Shown piece after piece: positions 5,401 to 5,422 of a stretch of DNA of 5,422 nucleotides (position 1 is the stretch's first letter; each line of letters opens with the position of its first letter). The notes under the pieces were generated by a model. It did no database searches. It was not told the origin of the DNA and worked only from the letters and a program-made list of their open reading frames with translations. Source of the DNA: an uncultured Lachnospiraceae bacterium (lineage in GTDB: Bacteria; Bacillota; Clostridia; Lachnospirales; Lachnospiraceae); assembly GCA_944376975.1 (NCBI GenBank), contig CALWEE010000126.1, positions 1 through 5,422 on the forward strand, written 5' to 3'. A program made the position numbers and the translations under genes.

Positions 5401-5422
5401 TAAAAAAAAAAAAAGACGGTCA
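5401..5422 (-). terminator. Partial intrinsic terminator of a minus-strand gene beyond the right edge
   Basis: Read on the minus strand the window begins TGACCGTC and runs straight into 13 T residues. That is the form of the 3' arm and U-tract of a rho-independent terminator whose 5' arm (expected to be about GACGGTCA) would lie beyond base 5422. On the plus strand the same site reads A13-GACGGTCA, as in bidirectional terminators. Half of the hairpin is not visible, so this is tentative. Confidence 0.35.

Overview
The window looks like an ordinary stretch of a Gram-positive, probably clostridial (Lachnospiraceae-like) chromosome. This is inferred from moderately high GC with AT-rich promoters, strong AGGAGG-type ribosome binding sites before every complete gene, and a gene set typical of anaerobic Firmicutes: a DUF3737 beta-helix protein, a chromosomal TraX-like membrane protein, a small nitroreductase and a ferredoxin-tailed aldo/keto reductase. 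No plasmid, phage, transposase, CRISPR array, tRNA or rRNA was seen.

Layout, left to right. (1) Bases 1-417 are the 3' end of a class I glycerate kinase gene on the + strand. (2) Convergent to it, with only 7 bp between them, is a complete LysR-type regulator (425-1309, -). (3) A 157-bp divergent control region (1310-1466) holds a good promoter for each direction and two dyad sites that fit the T-N11-A pattern of LysR-family operators. (4) From it runs a + strand group: a 97-aa helical protein of unknown function (1467-1760), a DUF3737 protein overlapping it by 29 nt (1732-2592), and a TraX-family multi-pass membrane protein 81 nt further on (2674-3420). (5) A nitroreductase (3434-3955, -) converges on traX. 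(6) An 82-bp divergent region separates the nitroreductase from an aldo/keto reductase with two [4Fe-4S] motifs (4038-5165, +). (7) The last 257 bp carry no convincing gene. They hold a 19-bp perfect hairpin just after the reductase stop, a degenerate tandem repeat of about 52 bp with an internal stem-loop, and an A13 run next to GACGGTCA that looks like half of a terminator cut by the window edge.

How the genes may work together (inference). The LysR regulator probably controls the small-protein/DUF3737 unit divergent from it, and perhaps itself. The nitroreductase and aldo/keto reductase form a second divergent pair of redox enzymes sharing one promoter region. The least explained items are the translationally coupled small protein plus DUF3737 beta-helix under LysR control, and the structured repeats at the right end. 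I see nothing that proves a wholly new system; these two are the places to look first.
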